Shown one piece after another: positions 1 through 10,299 of a DNA stretch of 64,000 nucleotides. The notes below the pieces were generated by a model. It made no database searches, was not told the DNA's origin, and was given only the letters and a program-made list of their open reading frames with translations. The stretch is from Cyrtodaria siliqua (lineage: Eukaryota > Mollusca > Bivalvia > Adapedonta > Hiatellidae). The first letter of the stretch is position 1. Every line of letters starts with the position of its first letter. A program made the translations under genes and the position numbers. The DNA lies in NCBI GenBank assembly GCA_037043455.1, contig JAWPHD010003097.1, positions 124,001 through 188,000 on the forward strand, written 5' to 3'.

Positions 1-560
1 TCTACAGGGCTACGTTCAGATCATTCTCTTGTATATTTTAATTTAAATACGGACAATACACCACGCGGACCTGTGTATTTTAAATTTAACAAAAGTGTAA
101 TTTTAGAAAAAGAATACCAAATAAAATTAAACAAACTATACAAGAAACCCTAATACTCTTTGGGAATTATATATGCATCGCTCAAGAGAGAAAAAAACAT
201 TAAAAGAAGAAGTTAAACTAAAAGATGAAATTGACAAAAAAAGAATTAGAATTATCACCAAACATTCATAACGAAAATGCGATAAACACTTTTTTGAAAA
301 AAACACTCTTTTAGCAAATATTATAGAAAAAAATACCAATGGTAACATTATTAGAGCAAAAGCAGAATGTGCCGAAGGCGCAGAAAAAAACAAAAAATAT
401 ATTGCAAATGCAGAAAGAAAAAAATCAGAACGAAAAGACATAAAAAGATTAATAAACAACAATATAGAAATTACGGACTCTAATAGTATCAGGACAGAAA
501 CAAAACGATATTATGAACAATTATTTAGTAAAGTTAATACGAAAATAACATCAAAAATTA
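1..560 (+). pseudogene. LINE fragment: end of endonuclease domain and linker to the reverse transcriptase
   Basis: The + strand opens with a reading that contains LRSDHSLVYFNL, the C-terminal SDH motif of an EEP-type (apurinic-like) LINE endonuclease. A lysine- and glutamate-rich stretch follows (ERKKTLKEEVKLKDEID, then NIEITDSNSIRTETKRYYEQ). This is the usual linker between endonuclease and reverse transcriptase in L1/CR1-like elements. The frame is broken several times, for example near 150 and 270. The reading stops making sense by about 560, before any RT motif, so this is a truncated dead copy. The 5' part lies outside the window. The clade cannot be assigned from this piece. Confidence 0.6.
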
Positions 561-608
561 AACTTTATTAAATCATTAACAACGCGAACTGTGTGAAGGA
601 AATTATCA

Positions 609-642
609 TATATATCATATTCTGTTGATTATATCATCTTAT
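609..642. repeat. 34-bp direct repeat, left copy, bounding the PLE
   Basis: The segment beginning tatatatcatattctgtt recurs in the same orientation at 4829-4862 with about two mismatches. The two copies enclose the whole OTU-PLE region, about 4.2 kb. PLEs are often bounded by partial terminal repeats, so these may mark the element ends. Confidence 0.55.
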
Positions 643-654
643 ATAGACCATTTT

Positions 655-3558
655 TGGGTAAATATGTAATGATCTATTTTGTTTTCCTGTTTAATCCCGA
701 AGGTGTGACTGTCTTCAGTTTTTCAATCCAGAATTCTTCTCATGTCTTCTGTACGTAATGCTGTACGTCATTTACTTTCTCGATTATACAAACACGCAAA
801 TCATCTACCGAATGCCACTCTGGTTAAAGTGGTTAGCAACTGGTTTGTCTCTTGCAGCCTTGATATCCAACATGTGCTCTCGAATCCGTATCCGTGTCGA
901 TCGTTCCGTCTCTCCCATATACTTACCATGATTGCATTTTCCCCATGAAATTAAATATATTAAATTTGTAGTGTCACCTGTTCCACCTTTTTTTACATCG
1001 AATGTTGTGCCGCCTGTCGATTGAAATTGATCGGTATGTTGATAATGTTTGCAAATAGCGCATTTGTCATTCCCATATGCGTAATTCAAATTATTATTCT
1101 TTGTCACCAATACTTTATTTAATTTTTCGTGTATAAGGATATCTTCTATGTTTCTGCCACGTCTATATGAAACCAGAGCTAATTCATCAAATATCTGTTT
1201 CATTCTCTCGCATTTGTAAAGTAAATGCATACGTGATCTCGAAATCACAGTAATATCAGGGAGGTGGCTTCCATGTCCACCGCCATATGCATGCCATCTT
1301 CGGGATGGTTAAAATTTTGTGCTGTTGATTTTATGAATATTGAGTTCTGCTCAACCCGGGGCTAGAGGGCGTGAGCGGTAGCTAGCATATTTCACTACCA
1401 CTCATGAACAGTCTCAATCAAACCGTGACTGCAATATTTCGTATGTGTCGTGCTCGGCCGTTTCCAAAGGTCCATTATCATACTCTTTTTTTGAATAGAT
1501 GACAACCAAGGGAACTCTGCTTTTTTCTTGTGTGTATCTTTTGTTTATTTAATGCTGTATACCTGCTGATCCTGTCTACTTTACGTAATTCCTTCAAAAT
1601 TAATGGATTTTTATATCCCCTACTCATCATTTTATTCCTCAATTCTTACTTTTGTTTTTAATAATTTTTCACTTGACTGCAAATTCTTTTAATCCGTAAA
1701 CCGAGTCCATATGGTATAGCTGTTTTAGTATGTGTTGGATGGTCTAAATCCTTATGTACATACAGATGTTTGTCTGTTTCTTTGTAGTAAAGGTTCGTTT
1801 CTAATATTCGATCTTTTAATTTTACCCATGTGTCCGAATGCTCTATCTTTTCAAAACTATATCTTAGGATAACTTTGATTTTTGGATGAATGTTATTTGC
1901 ACGTTGTAGAAATTCCTCCAGCTTTTAACGACTCCTAGTCCATATTCTAATGCCATCATCTATAAATCGTTTATAAAGTAATGGATTTTCTGGAAACTTT
2001 AGCAAGCTCTCGTTCCATTTTCGCATATATGTACAGGCATAATTCTTTTCCAGCCTTGATCCACTCGCGGTCCATCGACTTGAAAAAAATTATAGCCATT
2101 AAAAGCAAAGTTATTGTTTTCTAATACCAACTTTATCATCTCAAGTACCTGTTCATTTGGAATAAATGTTGTTGTTCTGCTACTCAGTGCTTCGCGACAC
2201 GCATCAATACCTTCCTCTTTTGGAATAGCTAGCTTGCATTTCATCAAAGCAGAACAATATTGTGTCTTTCGGTAAATCTTTAATATCCTTGATCTGGTTC
2301 AGAAAGTCTGTTGTATCCCTTATGTAACTCGGACTGTTAACAACAAATTCTTCCAATTGTTTTCCCCTGCAATTTCTGTTATTCTCTCTGTGGGCGTATT
2401 GATGCCATTTACGATGGTATGAAATGGATTGCCTTCTTTGTGATTTTTTGGATTCCCTTTAACCTTTCCAGTTCTCGCTTCCTCCAAAATTAAATATTGT
2501 TTCATTTGCTTTGATATTGTTCTTTCTCTGTACATTCTATTTACAAGCTTCCTCAATTTTGCTTGTATTTCATTTGTCAGGTTAACTGTACTTTTAGCAT
2601 AAACGTCACTATCCTTTAACTCATTCCCATACGCACTTGTGTCCAGTACCACAATCCCCGACCCCTTGTCTGCTGGTCTAATTACAATAGTTTCATCACC
2701 CAGAAGTTCATGGAATGCCTTACTTTCATCTTTGGTTATATTCCAATCAATCTTCTTCTTGAGACCTCTTAATATGTCTTCTCCCACTACTTCACTATAC
2801 GTACGTAACCATTTATCTCTTCCTGTCTGTGGCGTAAACTTGCTTCCTTTCTTTAATTTATCCCACCCTTTATCTTCTCCATTTTCCTCTTCGACATCGT
2901 TAGCTTCCATCTCCTTGTAAAAAAATTCTTTAAGTCGAATTTTCTTTCCCATTCTTTTATATCACTTAGGATCTTTGCAAAATTGATGTTGTTGCTGTTA
3001 GGAATAAATTTGTTTCCTCTAGACAATAATTCTAGGTGACCATGAGTCAATGGTTTTGATGATAAATTCAACACATTATCAACATGCTTTTCACTCGAAG
3101 TCGAATCAACAACCTGTTCATCTATCGATTTCATCAACAATTGTGACTTTTTCTTTTTCCTTTCTTTCTTACTTTCTTTGTTCTCACCTTTCTTGTCTCT
3201 TTTCTTTTATTCTATTGGCTTGATCATCGAAACTCATACATTCCATATCAAACCAGCAAAATGTTTGACTCTCTTTCATATCCTTGTTGTCAGAATTATT
3301 AACCATTGTTTCTTTACTAGATTATTTGAATTCATTAACAGTATGGGAGTTAATACCAAAGATGACGTTGAAATGGTCTGGTCTAAATTGTAGATTATTG
3401 TAGTGATGTCTTTTGTGTTTGTGATGTCGTTTGCATATTTTTATTACTTTTGATTTCTCGTTTGTCTGTTTGCGTGTTTGTTTCTGTGTTTTGAGGTTGA
3501 CCTCCTTGAATGCTGCTTTCCCTGTCCGATCTTCGATCTTTTTATATTTCTTCGTCAT
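655..3558 (-). pseudogene. Penelope-like retroelement (PLE): RT followed by GIY-YIG endonuclease, frameshifted
   Basis: Read on the minus strand, the pieces follow the order of a canonical endonuclease-plus Penelope protein. The N-terminal ORF (3558-3322) is lysine-rich. The next piece (3140-2853) has NLSSKPLTHGHLELLSRGNK. The early RT region (2952-2320) has IVIRPADKGSGIVVLD and GNPFHTIVNGINTPTERI. The RT core (2247-1999) has KEEGIDACREALSSRT. A linker follows, then the GIY-YIG nuclease (1248-805) with LIYLISWGKCNHGKYMGETE and RIRIREHMLDI. A decayed HFN-type C-terminus runs to about 655. At least five frameshifts or stops separate these ORFs, and the catalytic block before the EGIDACREAL segment is corrupted. 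The copy is dead. PLEs prime reverse transcription with a chromosomal nick made by the GIY-YIG domain. The family call is strong; the clade is not assigned. Confidence 0.88.
805..1248 (-). pseudogene. GIY-YIG endonuclease domain of the Penelope-like element
   Basis: This is the longest open piece of the nuclease end, 147 codons. The GIY-like strand reads LIYLI, the YIG-like strand reads KYMGET, and the downstream conserved arginine/histidine block reads RIRIREHMLDI. A C/H-rich spacer precedes it (CAICKHYQHTDQF), as is usual in PLE nucleases. The piece starts with RMHLLYKCERMKQIF, which matches the PLE linker. In an intact element this domain makes the nick that primes target-primed reverse transcription. 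Here it is cut off from the RT by stops, so it is a relic. Confidence 0.85.
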
Positions 3559-3956
3559 TTACACTACCTATCAGTGGCGAGTAACAATAATTTTCATTGG
3601 GAGTGTCTAAATAAATATTACAGTTTGTAATATAAACCGTCGCATATATCTGAGCCTCTGTGACCCAGTATTTTAGTGATCCATCAGTATTGTATTGATC
3701 ATTTATATGGTCAGTATAATCCTCATCAAAATACGGAAAGTGTGTATCTTTATGCAGTCACATAAGGTTAACCACAGTTTTTTTGGATTTTGCCGTGATA
3801 AGTTTCATTTCCTGTTAGATATACACTTATACATCTAACGAAACTATTTCCATCCCCTTTAACATGTATCACTCGACTTTCAATATCTACACCATCTACT
3901 AAATGTATCGTTTTACAAATCTCTGATTCATTGTCATTGTCAAACTTAGTTATCAT
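3542..3956 (-). pseudogene. OTU-like cysteine protease ORF, immediately upstream of and overlapping the PLE ORF
   Basis: The first part (3956-3768) contains VIHVKGDGNSFVRCISVYL, matching the OTU nucleophile block D-G-N-C-F-F-R. The catalytic cysteine is replaced by serine. After a frameshift near 3765 the same strand continues with KYWVTEAQIYATVYITNCNI and ENYCYSPLIGSV, which resemble the W-G-T-E-x-E-I-x-A block that follows in OTU proteases. The frame ends in TAA at 3544-3542. That is 17 bases inside the next ORF, whose ATG is at 3558-3556. Weaker reading extends upstream to about 4250. OTU enzymes cleave ubiquitin linkages, and OTU domains do occur in some retroelements. Whether this ORF belongs to the PLE or to a neighbouring element is open. 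The missing Cys and the frameshift make it non-functional here. Confidence 0.65.
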
Positions 3957-4398
3957 TACTTTTCTAGTACCACTGAGAAGATGCTCTTTTTAACTCTCTG
4001 AATTGTTTTACACCTCCGTTTTCTGAAACTTTATATAAATTATACTGTTCTTGGTTTTTGTCTCAAGTGTCAATAATTACCGCGTATTTATTCCTATAAT
4101 CTTCTTTTTCAAACAAATGTCAATAAATTCAACGTGGTGGTATTCATACCTTTTCAACTTTTCTGTCTGTCATCCAAATCCGAGTCCTATGCTTTTCCAT
4201 TCCTCCATTTCGTTCTTGCATTTTTGTGTCCTTCGTGTAAATATTTGTTTAAATTTTAAGTTTATAAAGCTAAAGTTAAATAATGGATTAATTGATAACA
4301 CTCAGTTCTCTTTTTTACACTTTAATCCAACGTTTCAGTGGGATTCACCCACCTTTTTCAAGGTTACATAATAATTTAAGTAGCATCCATATTGTTGT

Positions 4399-4924
4399 AT
4401 TGACAATCGCAACACAAATGTTTCAAGACGTCGCTATGACGTCGTAATGTCACAACGTCATGTAATTATCATGTTGAAATGCCATTACTAAAATGGCGCC
4501 AAAACTGAATTATGAAGGTTAAGATACTGAAAAGTTGAAAGGTTTTTGTTTTTTTTGTTTGTATGGTGTTACCATAGTTTCATATAAAGGTACTTAAAAT
4601 ACACAAAATATGTATTTCTCTATAATAAGAATACAAATATCCTACTTTGTCTATTAAATTATTTTTTTCTGGCTAATACATAGACAGAGAACCTTAAATT
4701 ATTATCTTTATAACATATTTAAATACTTAGATAGTAGCCAACTCAAGCAATAGCAAATATTGATTTCTCTATACATATCAAATAATGTTATGACTAAAGA
4801 TATCATTATACTAGTATTCTGTACACTATATATATCATATTCTGTTTATTACATCATCTTATCAGTAGTGTTATTTTTTACTGGTCCTTTGACGTCGTGA
4901 AGCATTTGTGTTAGGATTGTCAAT
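4399..4924. repeat. Unit with 34-bp terminal inverted repeats (possible MITE or PLE 5' end)
   Basis: The left arm at 4399-4432 (attgacaatcgcaacacaaa...) and the right arm at 4891-4924 are reverse complements with a few mismatches. The interior is AT-rich and has no ORF. No clear target-site duplication is visible, so both a MITE and a structured retroelement end remain possible. Confidence 0.5.
4829..4862. repeat. 34-bp direct repeat, right copy, bounding the PLE
   Basis: This is the partner of 609-642. It lies on the 5' side of the minus-strand OTU-PLE unit and inside the 4399-4924 inverted-repeat unit. Confidence 0.55.
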
Positions 4925-4934
4925 AAAACAAGAT

Positions 4935-5350
4935 GGATCTTACTTAAATTTTGTTAATGATTGTGAACCCTGGAAAAAGATGGCCTTTGAATATCTATTT
5001 GAAATATAACTTATTCCAACTCTTAGCCCGTTTTCTATCAACAAATATTGATCAATATCAATTATTAAAACAAGCTGAACTCCATTCATCTTAAGAAATG
5101 CATCCCAAGCTAATCCGGGACTTCTAAAGTAATGGCAAGGATCTAATTTGCAATACTTAAAACACACCTTTCTAAAGTTTTCAAAAACATCTACTAGTAA
5201 CAGCACAGTTTTAAGATATAGGTCATGATATTCTCCTGAATTTCCAGTATTAAATTGTTTCCATATTTGTTTAGCATGTTCATAATCGGCATCTGAAATA
5301 TGCTGGTCATTTAACTAAAAGCTATTTTTATCAGGTAATTTAGTTTCCTC
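4935..5350 (-). pseudogene. Polinton/Maverick-type protein-primed DNA polymerase B, internal fragment
   Basis: The minus strand reads LNDQHISDADYEHAKQIW, then YHDLYLKTVLLLVDVFENFR, then HYFRSPGLAWDAFLKMNGVQ, ending in GLRVGISYISNRYSKA. This is the exonuclease-to-palm region of the family B DNA polymerase carried by Polinton (Maverick) elements and relatives. The row contains a stop after KNSF, and the aspartate expected in the YLKT-D-VLLL motif is missing. It is a dead fragment, and a second fragment of the same protein lies next to it in the opposite orientation. Related virus-like elements carry similar polymerases. No capsid, integrase or terminal repeat is present to tell them apart. Confidence 0.8.
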
Positions 5351-5379
5351 AAACATAAAATATGCTGCAAGGCCTTCAT

Positions 5380-5870
5380 TTATTTCTTGTTACATGTTTA
5401 CTGATATTGTATTTGCCAATAACAGCATAAAAGAAAAACTAATTTTAAATCGTCCTTATTATGTTAGTATATGTATTTTAGACTTGTTTAAATATTTGAT
5501 GTATGAATTCCATTACAACTACATTAAAAATAAATATGGTAAGAAGCTGAATTTTTGTTTACTGATAATGATTCTTTGTGTTACGAAATTAAAACAAAAG
5601 ATGTGTATGCAGATTTTTATAAAGATAAAGAACTTTTTGACAATAGTGATTATGATTAAAAAAAATCCATATTATTTCAACGACAATAAAAAAGGTTGTT
5701 GGTAAAATGAAAGATGAAACTTGTGGAATATCCATTGTTGAATTTGTTGGGCTTCGAAGTTAGCTATATTCATACATGTTAGATAATGGGACTGGTACAA
5801 ATAAATGTAAGGATATTAAACAATGTGTTGTTAAAACAAATAATAACGCATGATAACTATAAGATCATTT
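5380..5870 (+). pseudogene. Polinton/Maverick-type DNA polymerase B, C-terminal fragment
   Basis: The + strand (ORF at 5394-5705, continuing in other frames to about 5870) reads NRPYYVSICILDLFKYLMYE and FHYNYIKNKYG. A shifted frame then gives FTDNDSLCYEIKTKDVYADF, the motif C region where D-T-D-S is expected and D-N-D-S is found. Further shifted frames give GISIVEFVGLRS and a YSYMLDNGTG segment. These form the palm/thumb end of the protein whose earlier part lies on the other strand at 4935-5350. The head-to-head arrangement shows that the parent element was rearranged. Several frameshifts show decay. Confidence 0.75.
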
Positions 5871-5966
5871 TATTTACAGCATCAGAAAGTTGACAGAGTA
5901 TAAATAGTTGTTTGCCTGTGAGTGACCCGAAACTTAGGTGGCAGCTGCTTAAATAATTCTTTCCTA

Positions 5967-6013
5967 GGATGTGCCAGGAAGATTATTTACCAAGCTTCAG
6001 GTGTATCTCTGTA
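5967..6013 (+). repeat. 47-bp repeat shared with 7713-7756
   Basis: The segment gtgccaggaagattatttac and what follows recurs almost exactly just before the (TA)n tract at 7757. The surrounding 5880-6440 has no recognisable gene. The short frame at 5922-6134 matches nothing I know. Confidence 0.5.
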
Positions 6014-6446
6014 TTTTGTTTCGATAGAGATATGCCAAAATGGAGTTATGATGACGTGTGTGGAGTTAGCCAATGCCATTGAACAGTTAAATGGATTGCG
6101 AGATGGGCACAAATTCGTGCAGCCGGTAATGTAAAAGGCATATGCATGGCACGGGACTTTTGCAAAAATATATGGATTGAAATATTATTTTTATCGAATT
6201 GATAAACCAGATTGATGAGTAATATATACAGTGGCGGTATCTGCGTTGTTTTCCCGAGCAGGGGCTTACTTAAGCAATTTAAAATGTGTTAAAGGAGTTT
6301 AACAACAAGTATATGATCGTTATTTGCTGGGTTTTTGTAAACGATGGTGTGCTTGAGTCAAGAGTCGTGGTTAGCACATTTTGAATGCTTGGGTTCTGGG
6401 GCCCAGCGAAGGGGAACTGCGCTGGCACCGCCACTTTATATACTAC

Positions 6447-6745
6447 TTATTCGCTGTTCTTATTCCCTTATACGATGTTAAAATGTTAAAACCAGTAATC
6501 GCTGTCCATATACTAGTATACGTCGATAAAACACAAAATTTGCTGTTCATATTCCATCATACGATATCAAAACACAGTATTCGCTTTTCTTATTCTAGTA
6601 TACGATGTTAAAACATAGTATTCGTTGTTGGCATATTCCATTATACGATGTAACAACACAGTATTCGCTGTTCTTAATCCATTATACAGTATTCGCTGTT
6701 CATATTCCATTATACGATGTTAGAACACGGTATTCGCTGTTAATA
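6447..6745. repeat. Degenerate minisatellite, period about 40 bp
   Basis: About seven units share the core cgctgttcatattccattat followed by acgatgttaaaacacagt, with length variation. The array passes without a gap into the 32-bp array that follows. Confidence 0.7.
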
Positions 6746-6990
6746 TTCCATTATATGACGTTGTGTTGACTGGAATATTCCATTATATGACGTTGTGGTG
6801 ACTGGAATATTCCATTATATGACGTTGTGGTGACTGGAATATACATTATATGACGTTGAGTTGACTGGAATATACATTACATGACGTTGTGGTGACTGGA
6901 ATATACATTATATGACGTTGTGGTGACTTGAATATACATTATATGACTGGAATATTCCATTATATGACGTTGTGGTGACTGGAATATACG
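6745..6990. repeat. Minisatellite, period about 32 bp, abutting the FAM20 splice acceptor
   Basis: About eight units share ggaatattccattatatgac then gttgtggtgact. The last unit ends 11 bases before the acceptor AG at 7002-7003. The array therefore occupies the branch-point region of the next intron end. Confidence 0.75.
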
Positions 6991-7003
6991 TTTTTATTTT
7001 AAG

Positions 7004-7085
7004 GAAACATGGACAGGCACACTTACTTCTTTTTCAACGAGTTTGGAACAGATTCATTTCCGATACTTTTTGATAATGGACGAGG
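7004..7085 (+). CDS. FAM20C-like secretory-pathway kinase, penultimate coding exon
   Basis: An acceptor (tttttattttaag) and a donor (GG|gtaagt) bound 82 bases that read N-MDRHTYFFFNEFGTDSFPI and LFDNGR. Two bases start the exon and complete a glycine codon. Two bases end it (GG) and join T at 20650 to give glycine, so the spliced reading is DNGRG|FGKTEYDT. This matches the FAM20 kinase core: the NMDRH loop and the DNGRGFGK segment, whose Asp corresponds to the metal-binding Asp of human FAM20C. FAM20C phosphorylates S-x-E sites on secreted proteins in the Golgi, including mineralisation proteins. NMDRH and NGRGFGK favour FAM20C over the xylose kinase FAM20B. The earlier exons and signal anchor are not in the window. 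Confidence 0.88.
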
Positions 7086-7750
7086 GTAAGTTTTATACAT
7101 ATATATTCACATATACTTATGGTCAATGAAAACGCACCACAAAACAAATCCTTTTAAAAGTTAGAATTTGAGGCATTTTGGACAAAATGTGATAAAAAAT
7201 CTATATAACTAGTTGACATTTAACATGTTGTACGTGCATATCTGGATTTGGTGCATACCATATTGCGGTTATAAAATGCATGTGCTTTTCCGGGTTTCTT
7301 CAGTTATATCGTACAAAGAAATCATTTTTAAAAAAAAAGACATTCATTGCATCATACTGTCAGAAGTCAAACAATAAAAAGGACAGTAAACGAATTGTAA
7401 TTTATTCCGAGACAGATTAATGCAGCTTGAAGTTTAGAGGAACAGTTTTCTTTTTATGAGTATTCATAGAAAACAATGTTAAATGACAAGGTAAATAAGT
7501 GCGTAAATATTTGTCATAAAAACGTACCAATAAACATGTGAGACACGTAAGGTATCAATATATAATACCTATAAAATAGAAGTTATTGGTTCATCAGTTT
7601 TATTCCAAATGGTTTGCGAATATTCAAACAAATGGCGTTTATATATTATATATTATATACATTTAGTTCTGCAATGTTTTGGTGACAAGTCAAAGACTTA
7701 TATATATATTTATGTGCCAGGAAGATTATTTACCAAGCTTCAGGTGTATC

Positions 7751-7756
<6 letters not shown>

Positions 7757-7823
<67 letters not shown>
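7757..7823. repeat. (TA)n microsatellite
   Basis: An almost pure TA run. It follows the second copy of the 47-bp repeat and precedes the first Penelope 3' end. Confidence 0.95.
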
Positions 7824-7827
<4 letters not shown>

Positions 7828-7956
7828 GTGAGAAAATAAATACATCTACAAAATACCTTTCAAAGAGCACTGGATCCCCGAGGGGATACGAAAATGTTGG
7901 AATAAATTAATATATAGGGGAGACATCATTTATACAGTGCTACGGTATATAAAAAC

Positions 7957-7991
7957 CCAAGCGCTTTCGGCTTACTTCTTCATCAGGAGTA
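7957..7991 (-). ncRNA. Hammerhead-ribozyme-like motif, degenerate (copy A, left arm)
   Basis: On the minus strand, CCTGATGA and GAAAG are separated by a segment ending GTAAGCC. The first strand of stem II is changed (GAA instead of GGC), so stem II is weakened. Confidence 0.4.
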
Positions 7992-8239
7992 CACAAACAC
8001 GAAACACTAAAAAAACACTAAAATACACGGCAGTTTAAATAAAACTCTTTAAAAAACAACTTATCGTTTGGCAGTGTTGCAGAAACTGTTTACTTTGAAT
8101 AGACACTCTGGAGCCAAATGTGATACTAACAAAAGAACATATCTGGTTGGATGATGGAAGAACTGTACCCTGACATTTAGTTATGAAGAGAGAGTAAAAA
8201 TGTGAAAAAGATAACACAAACCCTACCTCAAAACCTTCA

Positions 8240-8383
8240 GAAGGCCACACGTTCAACGACTTGTGTCTGACATGCATCGAACACAATCCCAATTGGACCG
8301 ACGCAGAACGTAAATTGCGTGAAACGTACTGGATAAGACGCTTAAACACTAAACATTCAGTAGGAATCAACAAAGGGGACTAG
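8240..8383 (+). pseudogene. C-terminus of a PLE GIY-YIG endonuclease (copy A)
   Basis: 47 codons end in TAG at 8381-8383. They read EGHTFNDLCLTCIEHNPNWT, then DAERKLRETYWIRRLNT, then the ending HSVGINKGD. This is the H-F-N-D-L ... R-E-x-Y-W-I ... L-x-T ... G-(I/L)-N tail found in PLE nucleases. The frame is clean but has no start, and the catalytic part is missing, so it is a 5'-truncated copy. The same tail in slightly different form is encoded on the minus strand in copy B. Confidence 0.8.
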
Positions 8384-9037
8384 ATACATCTTACAGAATA
8401 TATAAATGTAAACACACATACTCCGGTTTTTATTACTTCCGTTGATCCAATTTTCTCCATTTATATATTATTTTAGCCTTATTCAATTCACTTTGGAGTT
8501 GTTTTTGCTATATCCTGCAGTATCGATTCTTTGTATTATGTATAGAGGTAGGGTTATTCACTCACATACTCTCTCTTCATAACTAATCATAAATGTCAGC
8601 GTACAATTGTACTTTCATCCAACCAGCAATGTTCTATTATAAGTACTTTTGTTACTTCCCTTGATCAAAATTACTCCATTTATTTAATTTAATTTGTTAA
8701 TTTGTTAATTAGTCATTGTTTTTACTAGCTTTGGAGTTGCTTTATACTTTATCCTGCAGTATCGATTTTAGGTTTAAGGTTTTGAGGTAGGGTTTGTGTT
8801 ATCTTTTTCACATTTTTACTCTCTCGTCATCACTAAATGTCAAGGTACAGTTCTACCCTCATCCAACCAGATATGTTCTTTTATTAGTATCACATTTGGC
8901 TCCAGAGTGTGTCTTTTCAAAGTAAACAGTTTCTGCAATACTGCCAAACGATTATTTGTTTTTTAAAGAGTTTTATTTAAACTGCTGTGTATTTTAGTGT
9001 TTTTTTGTTTCGTATTTGTTATTTTTGTGTTTGTGTA

Positions 9038-9072
9038 CTCTTGATGAGGGCGTAAGCCGAAAGCACTTGGGT
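9038..9072 (+). ncRNA. Hammerhead-ribozyme-like motif, degenerate (copy A, right arm)
   Basis: Here TTGATGA replaces CTGATGA, followed by GGC-GTAA-GCC and GAAAG. Stem II is intact, but the invariant core C is T, so activity is unlikely. Confidence 0.4.
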
Positions 9073-9131
9073 TTTTATAAAATGTAGCACTGTATAAATG
9101 TTTTTTCCCCATCTATATATATATATATATA

Positions 9132-9369
9132 TGTGATCCCACTAATATGAGCTATAATTGTATGTATGTATGCGTTTATATGTTAATTGTGCCTCCAGAC
9201 ACATGTGTTATGATGTAGAGATACAGTATATCAGCGTGTGTTGCAGCTATCCTTGTTTAGGAAGTGAATGCCATAAGTTTGATTTCTATGTCTCTCATCA
9301 TAGCTAGGCGCCCTACCGTAGTTCGTTCGAAGGTTGTCTGTCCTTGGTTGTTCGCAAATATTTCTCCCT
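9132..9369 (+). repeat. About 240-bp direct repeat, first copy
   Basis: It starts tgtgatcccactaatatgag and ends cgcaaatatttctccct. It recurs at 9548-9785 with scattered substitutions, separated by about 180 bp. It has no coding capacity. The pair could be terminal repeats of a small retroelement, but no primer-binding site or polypurine tract is evident. Confidence 0.8.
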
Positions 9370-9547
9370 ATATATAATTCTGCCTTGTGAACGTGAATCT
9401 CTTAGATCCCAAATTACGAAAGTTGCCGTTGTGAGTTTAAATTATCTCCCTTTAATATACACCATTTACTGAATTCACAGTATCCTAGTGATCAGGCACC
9501 TATTAATGTCATCGTCTTAATATAACGTGTGGTAGTTGAATTCTTAA

Positions 9548-9785
9548 ATGTGATCCCACTAATATGAGCTATAATTGTATGTATGTATGCGTGTATATGT
9601 TAATTGTGTCTCCAGATGAGTGTGTTATGATGTAGAGATACAGTATATCAGCGTGTGTTGCAGCTATCCTTTTTCAAGAAGTGAATGCATATGTTTGATT
9701 TCTGTGTCTCTAATCATAGCTAGGCACCCTGCCGTAGTTTATCCGAAAGTTGTCTGTCCTTGGCTGATCGCAAATATTTCTCCCT
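9548..9785 (+). repeat. About 240-bp direct repeat, second copy
   Basis: Second copy of the repeat at 9132-9369, same orientation. The intervening 9370-9547 shows no gene. Confidence 0.8.
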
Positions 9786-10299
9786 TATAAATATGTTTTT
9801 TCGCATAAGCAAAATAATATATAGGGTCCTATAGAAACCACAGCGTCCGAACGCAATGGCATCGTAGGTCCGCACTGTACTGCAAACAGGGACTAGAAAC
9901 TACAATGAAAGAGACAAAAAACAACAGAAAGGGTGGTGAAGACAGGGTTACCGACTTGGAACGGTCAGTAGGCAATAAGGCCTACTGGTTAGCTTGAATC
10001 GATTTTATATGCGCACAATCCTCGCTATTGTCCTATCTTCAGCGCCCAAATAGACAAGACAGTGTAAACAAAACTACATCCCATCAAAAGGAATTCTCTA
10101 ACAATAAAGTCCACATCCAGAGAAACTAACTAAAGATACACATACAAAATAATAAATATCCCAGGATATATCCAGAATCGTACTGAACAACCATAGTAGT
10201 TGCAGCTAAAGAGAAAACCAATCTAGGGTACGACCAGAAAACCCGAGGGACGAAAGCTCATGCACCCACCTCCCTTAGTTGGGGTTTCAGTAGGTACAA

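Larger units (their letters stand above)
7828..9110 (+). mobile_element. 5'-truncated Penelope-like element, copy A, with inverted terminal arms
   Basis: The element is read on +. A left arm (7930-8236) is the reverse complement of the 3' part (8777-9095), about 300 bp each. Between them lie the last 47 codons of a GIY-YIG protein (8240-8383) and its 3' UTR. Both arms carry a hammerhead-like motif in opposite orientation. The leftmost 100 bp (agggtgagaaaataaat... to ...aaaatgttggaataaatt) is shared with the far end of copy B at 12176-12275. Inverted, 5'-truncated copies with partial terminal repeats are typical of PLE insertions. Confidence 0.75.

Noticed and set aside
2639..2920. + strand 93-codon ORF over the Penelope RT
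   Set aside because: Shadow of the minus-strand RT reading, with no motif.
805..8383. A functional GIY-YIG homing endonuclease or DNA repair gene
   Set aside because: The flanking RT motifs and the PLE-type C-termini show both GIY-YIG pieces belong to Penelope-like elements.
9132..9785. Complete TRIM retrotransposon
   Set aside because: No primer-binding site after the first repeat and no purine tract before the second, so only the direct repeats are reported.
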